Below are positions 8,786 through 17,635 of a DNA stretch of 64,000 bases, piece after piece. The number at the start of each line of letters is the position of its first letter. Position 1 is the first letter of the stretch. This stretch comes from Anaerococcus sp. Marseille-P3915 (GTDB lineage Bacteria; Bacillota; Clostridia; Tissierellales; Peptoniphilaceae), in NCBI RefSeq assembly GCF_900258475.1, contig NZ_LT984888.1:332639-396638 (forward strand), read 5' to 3'. The position numbers and the translations under genes were made by a program. A model generated the notes under the pieces. The model did no database searches. It saw only the letters and a list, made by a program, of their open reading frames with translations, and had not been told where the DNA came from.

Positions 8786-9573
8786 AATATTATTTCTTTC
8801 GATGGTTGGTATCTTTTTGCTACTTCTAGGTCTATATCCTTGTCTGTGTCTAGGCCTAGGCCCTTAAGATAGGATTCGACTGTGATTTTTGAAAGGGCTT
8901 CGGTGTTATTTGTCTCTGACAAGTGGGAAAGGAAGACCGCTTCATTCTTACCCTCTAGAGCATCGCCTAGGGCCTCAGCTGCTTGGTCATTTGACAAGTG
9001 GCCCATCTTGCCCATGACCCTAAGCTTGAGCTTATAGGGATAAGGGCCAATCTTTAGGGCCTCTAGGTCGTGGTTTGCCTCCATATAATAGACATCAGAT
9101 CCCTTTATTTGGTAGGCGATCTTTTCGTCAATTACTCCTGTGTCTGTGATTAGGCTTATCTTTTTATTGGCCAGGTAAATTACAAAACCTACCGGCTCAT
9201 AGGCATCGTGGTAGGTTGAAATTGGATAAATATCCATGGCTTTGAAGTTTAAAAATTCATTGGATTTGAATATCTTAATCGACTCATCCTTGAGATTTTT
9301 GGTCTTTGGCAAAAAGGCCTTCCAAGTGCCTTCGTTGGCATAGATTGGTAGCTTAAACCTCTTGGCAAGGACAGCAGCACCCTGGCTGTGGTCGGTGTGC
9401 TCGTGGGTTAGGAAAATCCCATCAAGGTCTGATGGGTGCTCGCCAATTTCTGCCAAAAGATTTTCAATCTTCCTGCCAGAAAAGCCTGCATCTATTAGGA
9501 TTTTGGTGCCTTCATAGGATAAAAAGCTAGTATTGCCAGATGAACCTGAAGATAGGACTACAAATCTATTCAT
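8782..9573 (-). CDS. MBL-fold metallo-hydrolase, WalJ/YycJ-like
   Basis: 263 residues. Motif LTHEHTDHSQG gives the HxHxDH metal site; VLSSGSSGNTSFLSYEG at the N-terminus and SLITDTGVID plus FLSHLSETNN toward the C-terminus provide the remaining ligands. The SSGSSGN start is typical of YycJ/WalJ, a 5'-3' exonuclease-type hydrolase usually linked to walRK; no walRK is present here. It overlaps the Cof-type gene upstream by 8 bp and the TtcA-like gene downstream by 4 bp, so expression is coupled. Confidence 0.85.
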   Translation of the reverse strand: MNRFVVLSSGSSGNTSFLSYEGTKILIDAGFSGRKIENLLAEIGEHPSDLDGIFLTHEHTDHSQGAAVLAKRFKLPIYANEGTWKAFLPKTKNLKDESIKIFKSNEFLNFKAMDIYPISTYHDAYEPVGFVIYLANKKISLITDTGVIDEKIAYQIKGSDVYYMEANHDLEALKIGPYPYKLKLRVMGKMGHLSNDQAAEALGDALEGKNEAVFLSHLSETNNTEALSKITVESYLKGLGLDTDKDIDLEVAKRYQPSKEIIL

Positions 9574-10387
9574 CTATATCCAAATACTTTCTTATGAAAT
9601 CTGCTATGGCTGGCTCATCGTTTGTGCCAATCACAAAGTCTGCGGCCTTTTTGGTAGGCTCTGCTCCATTTCCCATGGCTACTCCTACTCCCACAAGCTC
9701 GACTGATTTTAGGTCATTGAGACCATCGCCAAAATACATCATATTATCAAGATTAATGCCTGTAAGCTCTGACAGATCTCTTAGGGCCTCAGATTTGCCA
9801 GCCAGAGGGTTTAGGATTTCGCTGATGAAGGGTGCATTTCTCATGTATTTAAATCTCGTCTCGATTGCCTGTCTGTGCTTATCCTCAAAGTCTTTTAAGA
9901 TTTGAGGGCTTGCTGATAGGCAAACTCTGGCAATCTCATCAGGAATATCATCCAAGCTATCATAGGCTAACCTTGGCATCCTCACTAGGCCCTTGTCCTT
10001 GAGGAAGGCCTCGTTTGGCTTATCTTCATTAATAAAAATGACATCCCTGGTATGAATTGACATCTGAAGCCTAGGGTCATCGATTTGGTCGAAGATATAT
10101 CTTACATCCGCCTTGGTCAGGCTCTTGTCAATTAGGGCCTTGCCTGTGGCGTTTTTCCTGATGTAGGCGCCTGTGGATGTGATAGAAAGGTCGTCATAGG
10201 CCATCAAATCAAGCTCTTCCCTTATCCACCAGTGGCCATTGAAGGTCCTGCCTGTGCAAAGGATGATTTTGATGCCTTTGTCTTTTAATTTTTTTATAAG
10301 GGCCTTACTTTCCTTTAGAACTTCGCCCTTGCTATTTATAATTGTGCCATCTATATCAAAAGCTATTAGCTTTATATCTTTTTTCAA
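9566..10387 (-). CDS. Cof-type HAD-IIB family hydrolase
   Basis: 273 residues. Motif I LIAFDIDGTIINSKG, motif II ILCTGRTFNG, motif III Lys in NPLAGKSEAL and motif IV MMYFGDGLNDLKSVELVG are all intact; AMGNGAEPTKKAADFVIGTND is the characteristic Cof C-terminus. The large cap between motifs II and III fits type IIB. These enzymes dephosphorylate sugar phosphates, FMN or pyridoxal phosphate; specificity is not readable. It is the first gene of the minus-strand operon 10387-7089. Confidence 0.9.
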   Translation of the reverse strand: MKKDIKLIAFDIDGTIINSKGEVLKESKALIKKLKDKGIKIILCTGRTFNGHWWIREELDLMAYDDLSITSTGAYIRKNATGKALIDKSLTKADVRYIFDQIDDPRLQMSIHTRDVIFINEDKPNEAFLKDKGLVRMPRLAYDSLDDIPDEIARVCLSASPQILKDFEDKHRQAIETRFKYMRNAPFISEILNPLAGKSEALRDLSELTGINLDNMMYFGDGLNDLKSVELVGVGVAMGNGAEPTKKAADFVIGTNDEPAIADFIRKYLDIDE

Positions 10388-10468
10388 TTTTTACCTCTTT
10401 ACTAAATCTAAAACACTTTTCAAATCCTTATTATTTTACTAGTTTAAAGGCTCTTATTCAATAAGAAA

Positions 10469-10495
10469 AGCCCCATACTAGGGGCTTGATTTATG
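10469..10495 (-). terminator. Terminator of the malic enzyme gene
   Basis: AGCCCC (10469-10474) pairs with GGGGCT (10481-10486) across a 6-nt loop; on the minus strand it is followed by TTTTCTTATT. Confidence 0.75.
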
Positions 10496-10516
10496 GATGG
10501 ATTTTCTTATTTATGC

Positions 10517-11674
10517 TTAGGCTTTAACTTCGCTTTTTACGGCATCTGCTATGTGGGCTGCCACGCCTTCTTCGAAGGCTCCTGGGATTATGTGATCTTC
10601 GTTTAAATCTTCTTCGCTTACCATAGAGGCTAGGGCCTTGGCTGCGGCAAGCTTCATGGCATCAGTGATTTGGCTAGCTCTGGCATCTAGGGCACCCCTA
10701 AAAATACCTGGGAAGGCTAGGACATTGTTGATTTGATTTGGATAATCAGACCTGCCTGTGGCTACTACCCTGGCTCCTGCTGATTTTGCTAGGTCGTAGT
10801 CTATTTCTGGGACAGGATTTGCCATGGCAAAAACTATTGGGTCATCGTTCATATTTTCTATGTCCTTGGCATCTAATAGATTTGCTGCTGATACACCTAT
10901 GAATACGTCTTTGCCCTTGATGGCTGCCTTAAGGCTGGCTTTGAAGTTGTCTTCGTTGGTTATTTCTGCAATTTGCTTTTTGACTGGATTTTCGCTTTCT
11001 AGGTGGTCTTTGTTGATGGTGCCTTTTGAATCACACACCACTATGTGCTTTACTCCCAAATCTATGAGGAGCTTGGTAATTGAGTAGCCTGCTGCACCTG
11101 CTCCTGAGACTAGGACTCTAATTTCATCAATCTTTTTATTTACTAGTTTTAAGGCGTTGATTAGGGCTGCTGCTGTGACTATGGCTGTGCCGTGTTGGTC
11201 ATCGTGGAAGACTGGTATATCAAGAATTTCCTTGAGTTTGTTTTCTATGTAGACACATCTAGGTGATGAAATGTCTTCAAGGTTGATACCACCAAAGCCT
11301 GGGGCAATGTTTTTGACTGTTTCTATAATCTCATCAGGGTCTTGGCTATCTAAGACAATTGGAACTGCATTTACATCTCCAAATTCCTTAAAAAGGACTG
11401 CCTTACCTTCCATGACTGGTAGGGCTGCCTTTGGACCGATATTGCCCAGACCAAGGACTGCTGAACCGTCTGATACTACCGCTATGGTATTGGCCTTTGA
11501 TGTATAGATATAGGCATCGTCAGGATTTTCAGCAATCTTTCTGCATGGTGCTGCTACACCTGGTGTGTAGGCATAGGTTAAATCTTCGGCATTTTCTACC
11601 CTTGCCTTTACTTCTGTGGCGACTTTTCCCTGCCAAGCCTTGTGTTTTTCTAATGCTTTTTCGTATACGTCCAT
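10517..11674 (-). CDS. Malic enzyme (NAD(P)-dependent, decarboxylating)
   Basis: Oxidatively decarboxylates malate to pyruvate. I place the start at 11674 (385 residues, MDVYEKALEKHK): AAAGGA lies 6 nt before it, whereas the longer TTG start at 11731 would lie inside the promoter -10 box. Catalytic features are TYAYTPGVAAPC (Tyr general acid region), LGNIGPKAALPVMEGKAVLFK (Lys), the metal site EDISSPRC and DDQHGTA, and the Rossmann loop VLVSGAGAAGYSI. The size is that of short bacterial malic enzymes. It is monocistronic, divergent from the lactate/malate dehydrogenase-family gene at 11833; together they suggest malate/pyruvate/2-hydroxyacid interconversion in fermentation. Confidence 0.93.
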   Translation of the reverse strand: MDVYEKALEKHKAWQGKVATEVKARVENAEDLTYAYTPGVAAPCRKIAENPDDAYIYTSKANTIAVVSDGSAVLGLGNIGPKAALPVMEGKAVLFKEFGDVNAVPIVLDSQDPDEIIETVKNIAPGFGGINLEDISSPRCVYIENKLKEILDIPVFHDDQHGTAIVTAAALINALKLVNKKIDEIRVLVSGAGAAGYSITKLLIDLGVKHIVVCDSKGTINKDHLESENPVKKQIAEITNEDNFKASLKAAIKGKDVFIGVSAANLLDAKDIENMNDDPIVFAMANPVPEIDYDLAKSAGARVVATGRSDYPNQINNVLAFPGIFRGALDARASQITDAMKLAAAKALASMVSEEDLNEDHIIPGAFEEGVAAHIADAVKSEVKA

Positions 11675-11719
11675 ATTATTTCCTTTCTTAGAATGATAAA
11701 ACAATATATTCTTACTTAG

Positions 11720-11747
11720 ATTATAACACAAGTTAGGCAGATGTGAA
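11720..11747 (-). promoter_or_regulatory. Promoter of the malic enzyme gene
   Basis: On the minus strand TTCACA, 16-bp spacer, TATAAT (plus 11720-11725) with an extended TGT upstream of the -10. Its position excludes the upstream TTG start of the reading frame. Confidence 0.6.
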
Positions 11748-11806
11748 GTATTTTAATAAATTTATATCAAATTGTATATTTGAGTAGGATTATGTGAATA
11801 TTTTGG

Positions 11807-11812
11807 TATAAT
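11807..11812 (+). promoter_or_regulatory. Extended -10 promoter of the dehydrogenase gene
   Basis: TGG-TATAAT (TATAAT at 11807-11812); the -35 is poor. The ATG follows at 11833 with a GAGGTGA ribosome site. Confidence 0.5.
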
Positions 11813-11832
11813 AATTTGCGAGGTGAAAAGAA

Positions 11833-12753
11833 ATGAAATTAGGAATAATTGGATCAGGTGCTGTAGGTTTTGCAGTTGGCTACACCGCTGCAAGGCTGGG
11901 ACTAGTATCTGACATTAAGTTTAATGACAAGAAAGAAGGCCTAGCCAAGGCCCAAGCGATGGATATAGAGGATGCTTCAAGCTTTTATCCTCATTATGTA
12001 AAGATGAGCTCAGGTTCCTACAGGGATATGGCCGACAGGGATATAATCGTTCTTGCCACAGGGACCCTTGATGGAATCAAAGATAGGCTTGAAGAATATG
12101 TAATGTATAAAGACCAAGTCGAATCCTATGTCAAGGAAGTAGTCGATGCGGGATTTGATGGGATATTTATAGTCGTATCCAACCCATGCGATTTGATGGC
12201 AGATCTAGTTTATAGGGTAAGCGGCTTTGAGAAAGAAAGAGTAATCGGTTCTGGTACAGCCCTTGATACAACAAGACTTAACACAACCCTTGCCAAGCTT
12301 TTAGATATTGATCCAAAAGATGTGAGGGGTGTAACTCTTGGCGAGCATGGCGAAAGCCAGTTTGTGGCTTGGTCCAGGGTAGCTATAGGCAATATGAGTC
12401 TTGATGAGTATCTCAAAGCAAATCCTTGCGAATTTTCAAGAGATGAGGTCGAAAACCTAGTCCGTGAGAGGGCCTGGAGGGTAATAGACGGCAAGGGCCA
12501 CACCCAATGCGGCATAGGCTCTACAGTTTGCTCGATAATAGATGCCATAGTCAATGACAAAAAGTCCACAATCCTAGTAGCAAGCCTCCTAGAAGGCCAA
12601 TATGGTATAGATGATATCTACCTATCTACTCCATGTGTTATAGGAAGAAAGGGAGTTGAAAAAGTCCTAGAGCTAGAATTAAATGATGAAGAAATAAAAA
12701 GAATAAAACACTCTGAAGAAGTCCTAAAGGCAAATAGGGCAAAATATGAATAG
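11833..12753 (+). CDS. L-lactate/malate dehydrogenase family (2-hydroxyacid dehydrogenase)
   Basis: 306 residues, NAD-dependent. The Rossmann loop is GIIGSGAVGFAVGY. Catalytic residues are present: Arg in IKDRLEEY, Asn in VVSNPCD, Asp and Arg in ALDTTRLNTTLA, and the catalytic His in LGEHGESQ. The mobile specificity loop reads TGTLDGIKDR instead of the AGxxQKPGxTR of classical lactate dehydrogenase and lacks the Arg of malate dehydrogenase, so the true substrate may be another 2-oxoacid (the HicDH branch is an alternative). It has its own promoter and a terminator. Confidence 0.85.
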   Translation: MKLGIIGSGAVGFAVGYTAARLGLVSDIKFNDKKEGLAKAQAMDIEDASSFYPHYVKMSSGSYRDMADRDIIVLATGTLDGIKDRLEEYVMYKDQVESYVKEVVDAGFDGIFIVVSNPCDLMADLVYRVSGFEKERVIGSGTALDTTRLNTTLAKLLDIDPKDVRGVTLGEHGESQFVAWSRVAIGNMSLDEYLKANPCEFSRDEVENLVRERAWRVIDGKGHTQCGIGSTVCSIIDAIVNDKKSTILVASLLEGQYGIDDIYLSTPCVIGRKGVEKVLELELNDEEIKRIKHSEEVLKANRAKYE

Positions 12754-12755
12754 AC

Positions 12756-12785
12756 AAAGACCAGCGTAATGCTGGTCTTTCTCGC
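12756..12785 (+). terminator. Terminator of the dehydrogenase gene
   Basis: AAAGACCAGC (12756-12765) pairs with GCTGGTCTTT (12771-12780) around a 5-nt loop; the T-tract is short. Confidence 0.75.
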
Positions 12786-12910
12786 TTCGCTGCGAACCGC
12801 TCTTCTACGCATCAAGCCTACCATCCATTTGGTCTCCTCGAGCCGACGGGCTTTTCACAAATGGAGTTAGGCATAGACGCGGGGGTGCTCTACGAGCAGG
12901 ACGGGCTTAT
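12781..12910. repeat. Dispersed repeat mosaic upstream of toxin unit 1
   Basis: Contains TCGCTTCGCTGCGA, then the inverted-orientation core GAGCCGACGGGCTT (12839-12853), and ends in TACGAGCAGGACGGGCTTA, which leads directly into the unit 1 promoter. The same pieces recur at 13201-13340, 13635-13768, 15331-15470 and elsewhere. Confidence 0.7.
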
Positions 12911-12934
12911 TTTTATAGTTTGATTGAATTATGA

Positions 12935-12940
12935 TATAAT
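12935..12940 (+). promoter_or_regulatory. Toxin unit 1 promoter (extended -10)
   Basis: TGATATAAT with TATAAT at 12935-12940; the -35 is weak. The sequence TTATTTTTATAGTTTGAT before it is shared with the other units. Transcription would start about 12947, at the first base of GTTATCGC. Confidence 0.65.
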
Positions 12941-12946
12941 TAAAAT

Positions 12947-13079
12947 GTTATCGCACCCATTCTGATAGCAGAAGGGAGGTGTTCATATGGAAATTATATT
13001 AACATTTCTCTTATCCGTCATGGCAGAAGTGGTTAGCCACCTAATCTGCAAATGGCTGGACGGACGTAAAGGCGATAAC
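12947..13079 (+). promoter_or_regulatory. 5'-3' long-range helix of toxin mRNA, unit 1
   Basis: GTTATCGC at 12947-12954 (predicted mRNA 5' end) is complementary to GCGATAAC at 13072-13079 (last codons). The same 5' bases can alternatively pair locally with GATAGC at 12964-12969 (one G-U). In units 2 and 4 the pair is GTTATCAC/GTGATAAC: both arms change together, which supports a real RNA helix. Confidence 0.6.
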
Positions 13080-13082
13080 TAG
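12987..13082 (+). CDS. Small hydrophobic peptide, putative type I toxin, unit 1
   Basis: 31 residues, opening MEIILTFLLSVMAE and ending ICKWLDGRKGDN. GGGAGG at 12974-12979 gives an ideal ribosome site 7 nt from the ATG. One predicted membrane helix (about residues 2-21) is followed by Lys-Trp-Leu and a charged tail, the layout of Fst-family type I toxins, although the Pro typical of Fst is absent. The ORF is preserved in units 2 and 4. The downstream antisense promoter and the shared terminator support toxin-antitoxin control. The family assignment is inferred from architecture; toxicity is untested. Confidence 0.7.
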   Translation: MEIILTFLLSVMAEVVSHLICKWLDGRKGDN

Positions 13083-13087
13083 CCTAA

Positions 13088-13157
13088 ATTAAAAACCAGG
13101 AGTAGCCGCTCCTGGTTTTTCTGTGTCCACATGGACATATATTAACATTTCTTCTTC
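13088..13157 (-). ncRNA. Predicted antisense RNA (antitoxin), unit 1
   Basis: Minus-strand promoter TTGAAA (plus 13186-13191), 16-bp spacer, TACAAT (plus 13164-13169). The RNA would run about 70 nt to the shared hairpin. It contains the complement of TATATTAACATTTCT (13138-13152), which is repeated exactly at 12995-13009 inside the toxin start region, and of GTGTCCACATGGA (13123-13135), which resembles GTGTTCATATGGA (12979-12991) covering the toxin RBS edge and ATG. So it can pair with toxin mRNA both at the terminator and at the translation start, like RNA II of the par locus. Confidence 0.6.
13092..13122. terminator. Bidirectional terminator, toxin unit 1
   Basis: AAAACCAGGAG, 6-nt loop, CTCCTGGTTTTT; A-run and T-run on either side make it work on both strands. 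Confidence 0.8.
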
Positions 13158-13200
13158 AGTACTATTGTACCAAGGTTAAAAATAATTTCAATATTAATCT

Positions 13201-13340
13201 TGCTTCTCGCTTCGCTGCGAGGTGGACTGCACGGCTCCTCAGCTACGGCATGCTCTCGGCCGCTTGGGCAATTTGTTTATGCCGAATAATAGTGCGGTAG
13301 CACGGAGATCTTCGTAGAAGCTATTTTCGGACGGGCTTAT
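13201..13340. repeat. Dispersed repeat upstream of toxin unit 2
   Basis: Runs from CTCGCTTCGCTGCGAGG through CTACGGCATGCTCTCGGCCG to GGACGGGCTTATTTTTATGG. It is nearly identical to 15331-15480 upstream of unit 4, so the upstream segment was duplicated together with the toxin unit. Confidence 0.75.
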
Positions 13341-13364
13341 TTTTATGGTTTGATAAAATTATGA

Positions 13365-13370
13365 TATAAT
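13365..13370 (+). promoter_or_regulatory. Toxin unit 2 promoter (extended -10)
   Basis: TGATATAAT with TATAAT at 13365-13370; six bases later comes GTTATCAC (13377-13384), the same spacing as in the other units. Confidence 0.65.
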
Positions 13371-13416
13371 ATAATTGTTATCACATCCATTCTGATAACA
13401 GAAGGGAGGTGTTCAC

Positions 13417-13512
13417 ATGAAGATTATTTTATCCTTCTTAATCTCCGTCATGGCAGACGTGGTTAGTCACCTAATCTGCAAATGGTTAGATGGACGTAAA
13501 CGTGATAACTAG
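13417..13512 (+). CDS. Small hydrophobic peptide, putative type I toxin, unit 2
   Basis: 31 residues, opening MKIILSFLISVMADVV and ending KWLDGRKRDN. The ribosome site is the same GGGAGG, 7 nt upstream. Compared with unit 1 most changes are conservative (Leu/Ile, Glu/Asp), as expected of a conserved peptide. The 5' GTTATCAC (13377-13384) pairs with GTGATAAC (13502-13509) across the ORF, and locally with GATAAC at 13394-13399. The unit is intact: promoter, ORF, terminator and convergent antisense promoter are all present. Confidence 0.72.
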   Translation: MKIILSFLISVMADVVSHLICKWLDGRKRDN

Positions 13513-13516
13513 CCTA

Positions 13517-13589
13517 AATAAAAAACCAGGAGCTGCAACTCCTGGTTTTTTTGTGTCCACATGGACTGATTATAATATCCTTCTTATTT
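13517..13589 (-). ncRNA. Predicted antisense RNA (antitoxin), unit 2
   Basis: Minus-strand TTGAAA (plus 13618-13623), 16 bp, TATAGT (plus 13596-13601). The RNA carries the complement of GATTATAATATCCTTCTTA (13568-13586), matching 17 of 19 bases of the unit's own toxin codons at 13422-13440, and of GTGTCCACATGGA (13553-13565), resembling the RBS/ATG segment at 13409-13420. Unit 1 differs at the same place in both ORF and antisense, so pairing looks cognate. Confidence 0.6.
13521..13552. terminator. Bidirectional terminator, toxin unit 2
   Basis: AAAACCAGGAG, loop CTGCAA, CTCCTGGTTTTTTT. Confidence 0.8.
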
Positions 13590-13634
13590 AATAATACTAT
13601 ACCAGGATTTAAATTGATTTCAATATTAATCTTT

Positions 13635-13806
13635 CTTCTCGCTTCGCTGCGAGGTGGTCTGCACGGGCCCCTAGCTACGGCATGCTCTCGGCCGCTAGGG
13701 CAATTTTAGCTTACCATCAAATCACTTCGTAATTTGGGATAAGTATAGATACGAGCAGGACGGGCTTATTTTTATAGTTTGATTGAATTATGATATAATT
13801 AAAATG
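13635..13806 (+). repeat. Dispersed repeat plus orphaned promoter of toxin unit 3
   Basis: Repeat pieces CTCGCTTCGCTGCGAGG and CTCTCGGCCGCTAGGGCAA, then the toxin promoter (TATAAT at 13794-13799) and the bases AAAATG, where the insertion sequence begins. The continuation of the unit (GTTATCGC) lies beyond the element at 15078. Confidence 0.75.
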
Positions 13807-13888
13807 TGGTATGGATACAATAAATAGTACAATTTAAAATCGAATATATGATACAATAAATAATAAGAAATCATAGGAGGATTTTAAA

Positions 13889-14164
<276 letters not shown>

Positions 14165-14205
14165 AGCTCATAATCTCAAATAGAGATAAATACAGTATTA
14201 GTGCA

Positions 14206-15018
14206 ATGTGTAAGTTTTTAGGAATAACAAGAAGCTTAATATACTATCATATAAACAAAGAAGAATCTAAAAACAACCTAAAAACAGAAGAGCTTTTAGA
14301 AGAGAAAATCAAAGAAATATTCAGAAAAAGTAAAAACGCGTATGGATCTAGAAAAATCAAAGTAGAACTAGAAAATCAAGGCATAATAGCATCAAGAAGA
14401 AAAATATGTAAAGTAATGAAAAAACACGCCTTAATCTCAAGCTATACAGTAAAACAATACAAGGTAGAAAAAACTACATGTAACAATAAACAAATAAAAA
14501 ATAAAGTAGACAGACACTTTGATAATAGAGAATCTTTAGAAGCATGTGTAAGTGACTTAACCTATGTAAGAGTAGGAAATAGCTGGAACTATATATGTGC
14601 AATAATAGATTTACACAACAGGGAAATAATAGGCTATGCAGCAGGTAAAAATAAAAGTGCTGAATTAGTAAAAGAAGCAATTTACTCAATAAGATATCCA
14701 TTAAATAAAATAAAAATATTCCATACAGATAGAGGACGAGAATTTGATAATAAGAGCATAGATAAAATCCTAGATGTATTTGGAATAGAAAGATCCTTAA
14801 GCAAAAAAGGAAGTCCTTATGATAATGCTGTAGCTGAAGCATTTAATAAGGTAATGAAAACAGAATTTGTTTATCAGAAAGAATTTAGAAGTTTAAATCA
14901 ACTAAAATTAGAACTATCAGAGTATGTTTACTGGTACAACAACCTAAGGATCCATGGATCCTTAGGTTACTTGCCACCAGTTAAATATAGACATTTAAGA
15001 TTAAATAGATATTATTAG
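14206..15018 (+). CDS. IS3-family transposase OrfB (DDE integrase core)
   Basis: 270 residues from the first ATG; the -1 frame is open from the end of orfA, so the natural product is probably the OrfAB fusion with this part as the catalytic domain. An HTH_21 segment (KSKNAYGSRKIKVEL) precedes the rve core. DDE residues: Asp in CVSDLTYVRV, Asp in FHTDRGREF and Glu in NAVAEAFNKVMKTE. The C-terminus WYNNLRIHGSLGYLPPVKY is the usual IS3 ending. No frameshifts or stops. Confidence 0.92.
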   Translation: MCKFLGITRSLIYYHINKEESKNNLKTEELLEEKIKEIFRKSKNAYGSRKIKVELENQGIIASRRKICKVMKKHALISSYTVKQYKVEKTTCNNKQIKNKVDRHFDNRESLEACVSDLTYVRVGNSWNYICAIIDLHNREIIGYAAGKNKSAELVKEAIYSIRYPLNKIKIFHTDRGREFDNKSIDKILDVFGIERSLSKKGSPYDNAVAEAFNKVMKTEFVYQKEFRSLNQLKLELSEYVYWYNNLRIHGSLGYLPPVKYRHLRLNRYY

Positions 15019-15077
15019 TTAATCTTAAATTAGTACGTTCGATTTTAGATTGTACAAATAGGTGTTGACAATCCAAT

Positions 15078-15253
15078 GTTATCGCACCCATTCCACGCGA
15101 AGCCCTAACCCCATTCATGACAAGCCTGTCGGCTCGAGGAGACAAATGGTGGTAGGACTGGTGCAGAGGCAGAGTGGTCAAGCGAAGCTTGATAAAAAAA
15201 GCGATAACTAACCTAATAAAAAACCAGGAGCTGCAACTCCTGGTTTTTTTGTG
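15078..15253 (+). pseudogene. Toxin unit 3 remnant: ORF replaced by a dispersed repeat
   Basis: The 5' mRNA arm GTTATCGC (15078-15085) with CACCCATTC and the 3' arm GCGATAAC (15201-15208) survive, as does the terminator, but the RBS and peptide codons between are replaced by about 105 bp of repeat, including AAGCCTGTCGGCTCGAGGAG (15122-15141) and AGAGTGGTCAAGCGAAGCTT. With the IS between promoter and remnant, this unit cannot make the peptide. Confidence 0.7.
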
Positions 15254-15285
15254 CCAATATGGACTTATATTATCATTTCTTGGTT
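15214..15285 (-). ncRNA. Predicted antisense RNA of unit 3 (orphan antitoxin)
   Basis: Minus-strand TTGAAA (plus 15314-15319), 16 bp, perfect TATAAT (plus 15292-15297), ending at the shared hairpin (about 15222-15252). The promoter is the best of the four although the toxin ORF is lost. The target-like segment TTATATTATCATTTCTT (about 15265-15281) is closest to the unit 1 toxin. Confidence 0.5.
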
Positions 15286-15330
15286 AATTATATTATATAA
15301 GGATTTAAATTGATTTCAATACTAATCTTT

Positions 15331-15480
15331 CTTCTCGCTTCGCTGCGAGGTGGACTGCACGGCTCCTCAGCTACGGCATGCTCTTGGCCGCTTGGGCAAT
15401 TTGTTTATGCCGAATAATAGTGCGGTAGCACGGAGATCTTCGTAGAAGCTATATTCGGACGGGCTTATTTTTATGGTTTG
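15331..15480. repeat. Dispersed repeat upstream of toxin unit 4
   Basis: Near-identical to 13201-13340, including GCCGAATAATAGTGCGGTAG and the GGACGGGCTTA junction with the promoter. Confidence 0.75.
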
Positions 15481-15492
15481 ATAAAATTATGA

Positions 15493-15498
15493 TATAAT
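15493..15498 (+). promoter_or_regulatory. Toxin unit 4 promoter (extended -10)
   Basis: TGATATAAT, TATAAT at 15493-15498, then GTTATCAC at 15505-15512, spacing as in the other units. Confidence 0.65.
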
Positions 15499-15544
15499 AT
15501 AATTGTTATCACCTCCATTCTGATAACAGAAGGGAGGTGTTCAC

Positions 15545-15703
15545 ATGAAGATTATTTTATCCTTCTTAATCTCTGTCATGGCAGACGTGGTTAGTCACCT
15601 AATCTGCAAATGGCTAGAAACTAGCCCGTCGGCTCTGGGAGACCCTCCACGGAGTGGTCAAGCGAAGCTTGATAAAGTAAAAGTGATAACTAGCCTAAAT
15701 TAA
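15545..15703 (+). CDS. Putative type I toxin, unit 4, C-terminus remodelled by a repeat
   Basis: The first 24 residues (MKIILSFLISVMADVV to KWL) match unit 2 exactly, with the same GGGAGG ribosome site. Then about 55 bp of dispersed repeat (from AGCCCGTCGGCTCTGGGAG at 15623) replaces the usual five codons; the frame stays open and adds a new hydrophilic tail, giving 52 residues and a TAA at 15701. The old 3' arm GTGATAAC (15683-15690) still pairs with GTTATCAC at 15505-15512. The membrane part is intact, so activity may persist or be altered. Confidence 0.6.
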   Translation: MKIILSFLISVMADVVSHLICKWLETSPSALGDPPRSGQAKLDKVKVITSLN

Positions 15704-15770
15704 AAACCAGGAGGTGCAACTCCTGGTTTTTTTGTGTCAGCATGGACACATAATAATATCTTTCTTGTTC
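15697..15770 (-). ncRNA. Predicted antisense RNA (antitoxin), unit 4
   Basis: Minus-strand TTGAAA (plus 15799-15804), 16 bp, TATAAT (plus 15777-15782), running to the hairpin at 15702-15733. The toxin-like segment CATAATAATATCTTTCTTG matches its toxin codons less well (about 13 of 19) than in unit 2. Confidence 0.55.
15702..15733. terminator. Bidirectional terminator, toxin unit 4
   Basis: AAAACCAGGAG, loop GTGCAA, CTCCTGGTTTTTTT. Confidence 0.8.
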
Positions 15771-15814
15771 AATGTTATTATACCAAGGTTAAATATAATT
15801 TCAATATTAATCTT

Positions 15815-15912
15815 GCTTTTCGCTTCGCTCGACCGCTCCGCGGGGCTCCTCTACGCGCCGGAGGGGCGTGTTTTTCGCTTCGCTGCGAGGTCCTCTGCAC
15901 GGGCCTGCTTAA
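15815..15912. repeat. Dispersed G/C-rich repeat pieces
   Basis: TCGCTTCGCTCGACCGCTCC and a second TTCGCTTCGCTGCGAGG, ending with CTCTGCACGGGCC. No gene; ORFs called across it are repeat artefacts. Confidence 0.6.
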
Positions 15913-15965
15913 TATTTCCACTCTCTTTTAAAATATATAGCAAATTTCTTATAAAATCCAAATTA

Positions 15966-15992
15966 AAAAGCACCCACAGGGAGTGCTTTTGA
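15966..15992 (-). terminator. groESL terminator
   Basis: AAAGCAC and GTGCTTT arms with inner CC/GG pairs; minus-strand T-run follows. It lies just beyond the groEL stop. Confidence 0.75.
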
Positions 15993-16000
15993 TTTGGATT

Positions 16001-17620
<1,620 letters not shown>

Positions 17621-17635
17621 CTATATCTCTCCTTC

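Noticed and set aside
13088-13191. The convergent TTGAAA-16-TATAAT boxes as ordinary promoters for a minus-strand gene
   Set aside because: In all four units they run into the bidirectional hairpin after about 70 nt and no minus-strand gene follows, so an antisense RNA fits better.
15714-15992. 92-codon plus-strand ORF after toxin unit 4
   Set aside because: Composed of the terminator, the antisense promoter region and dispersed repeats; chance frame.
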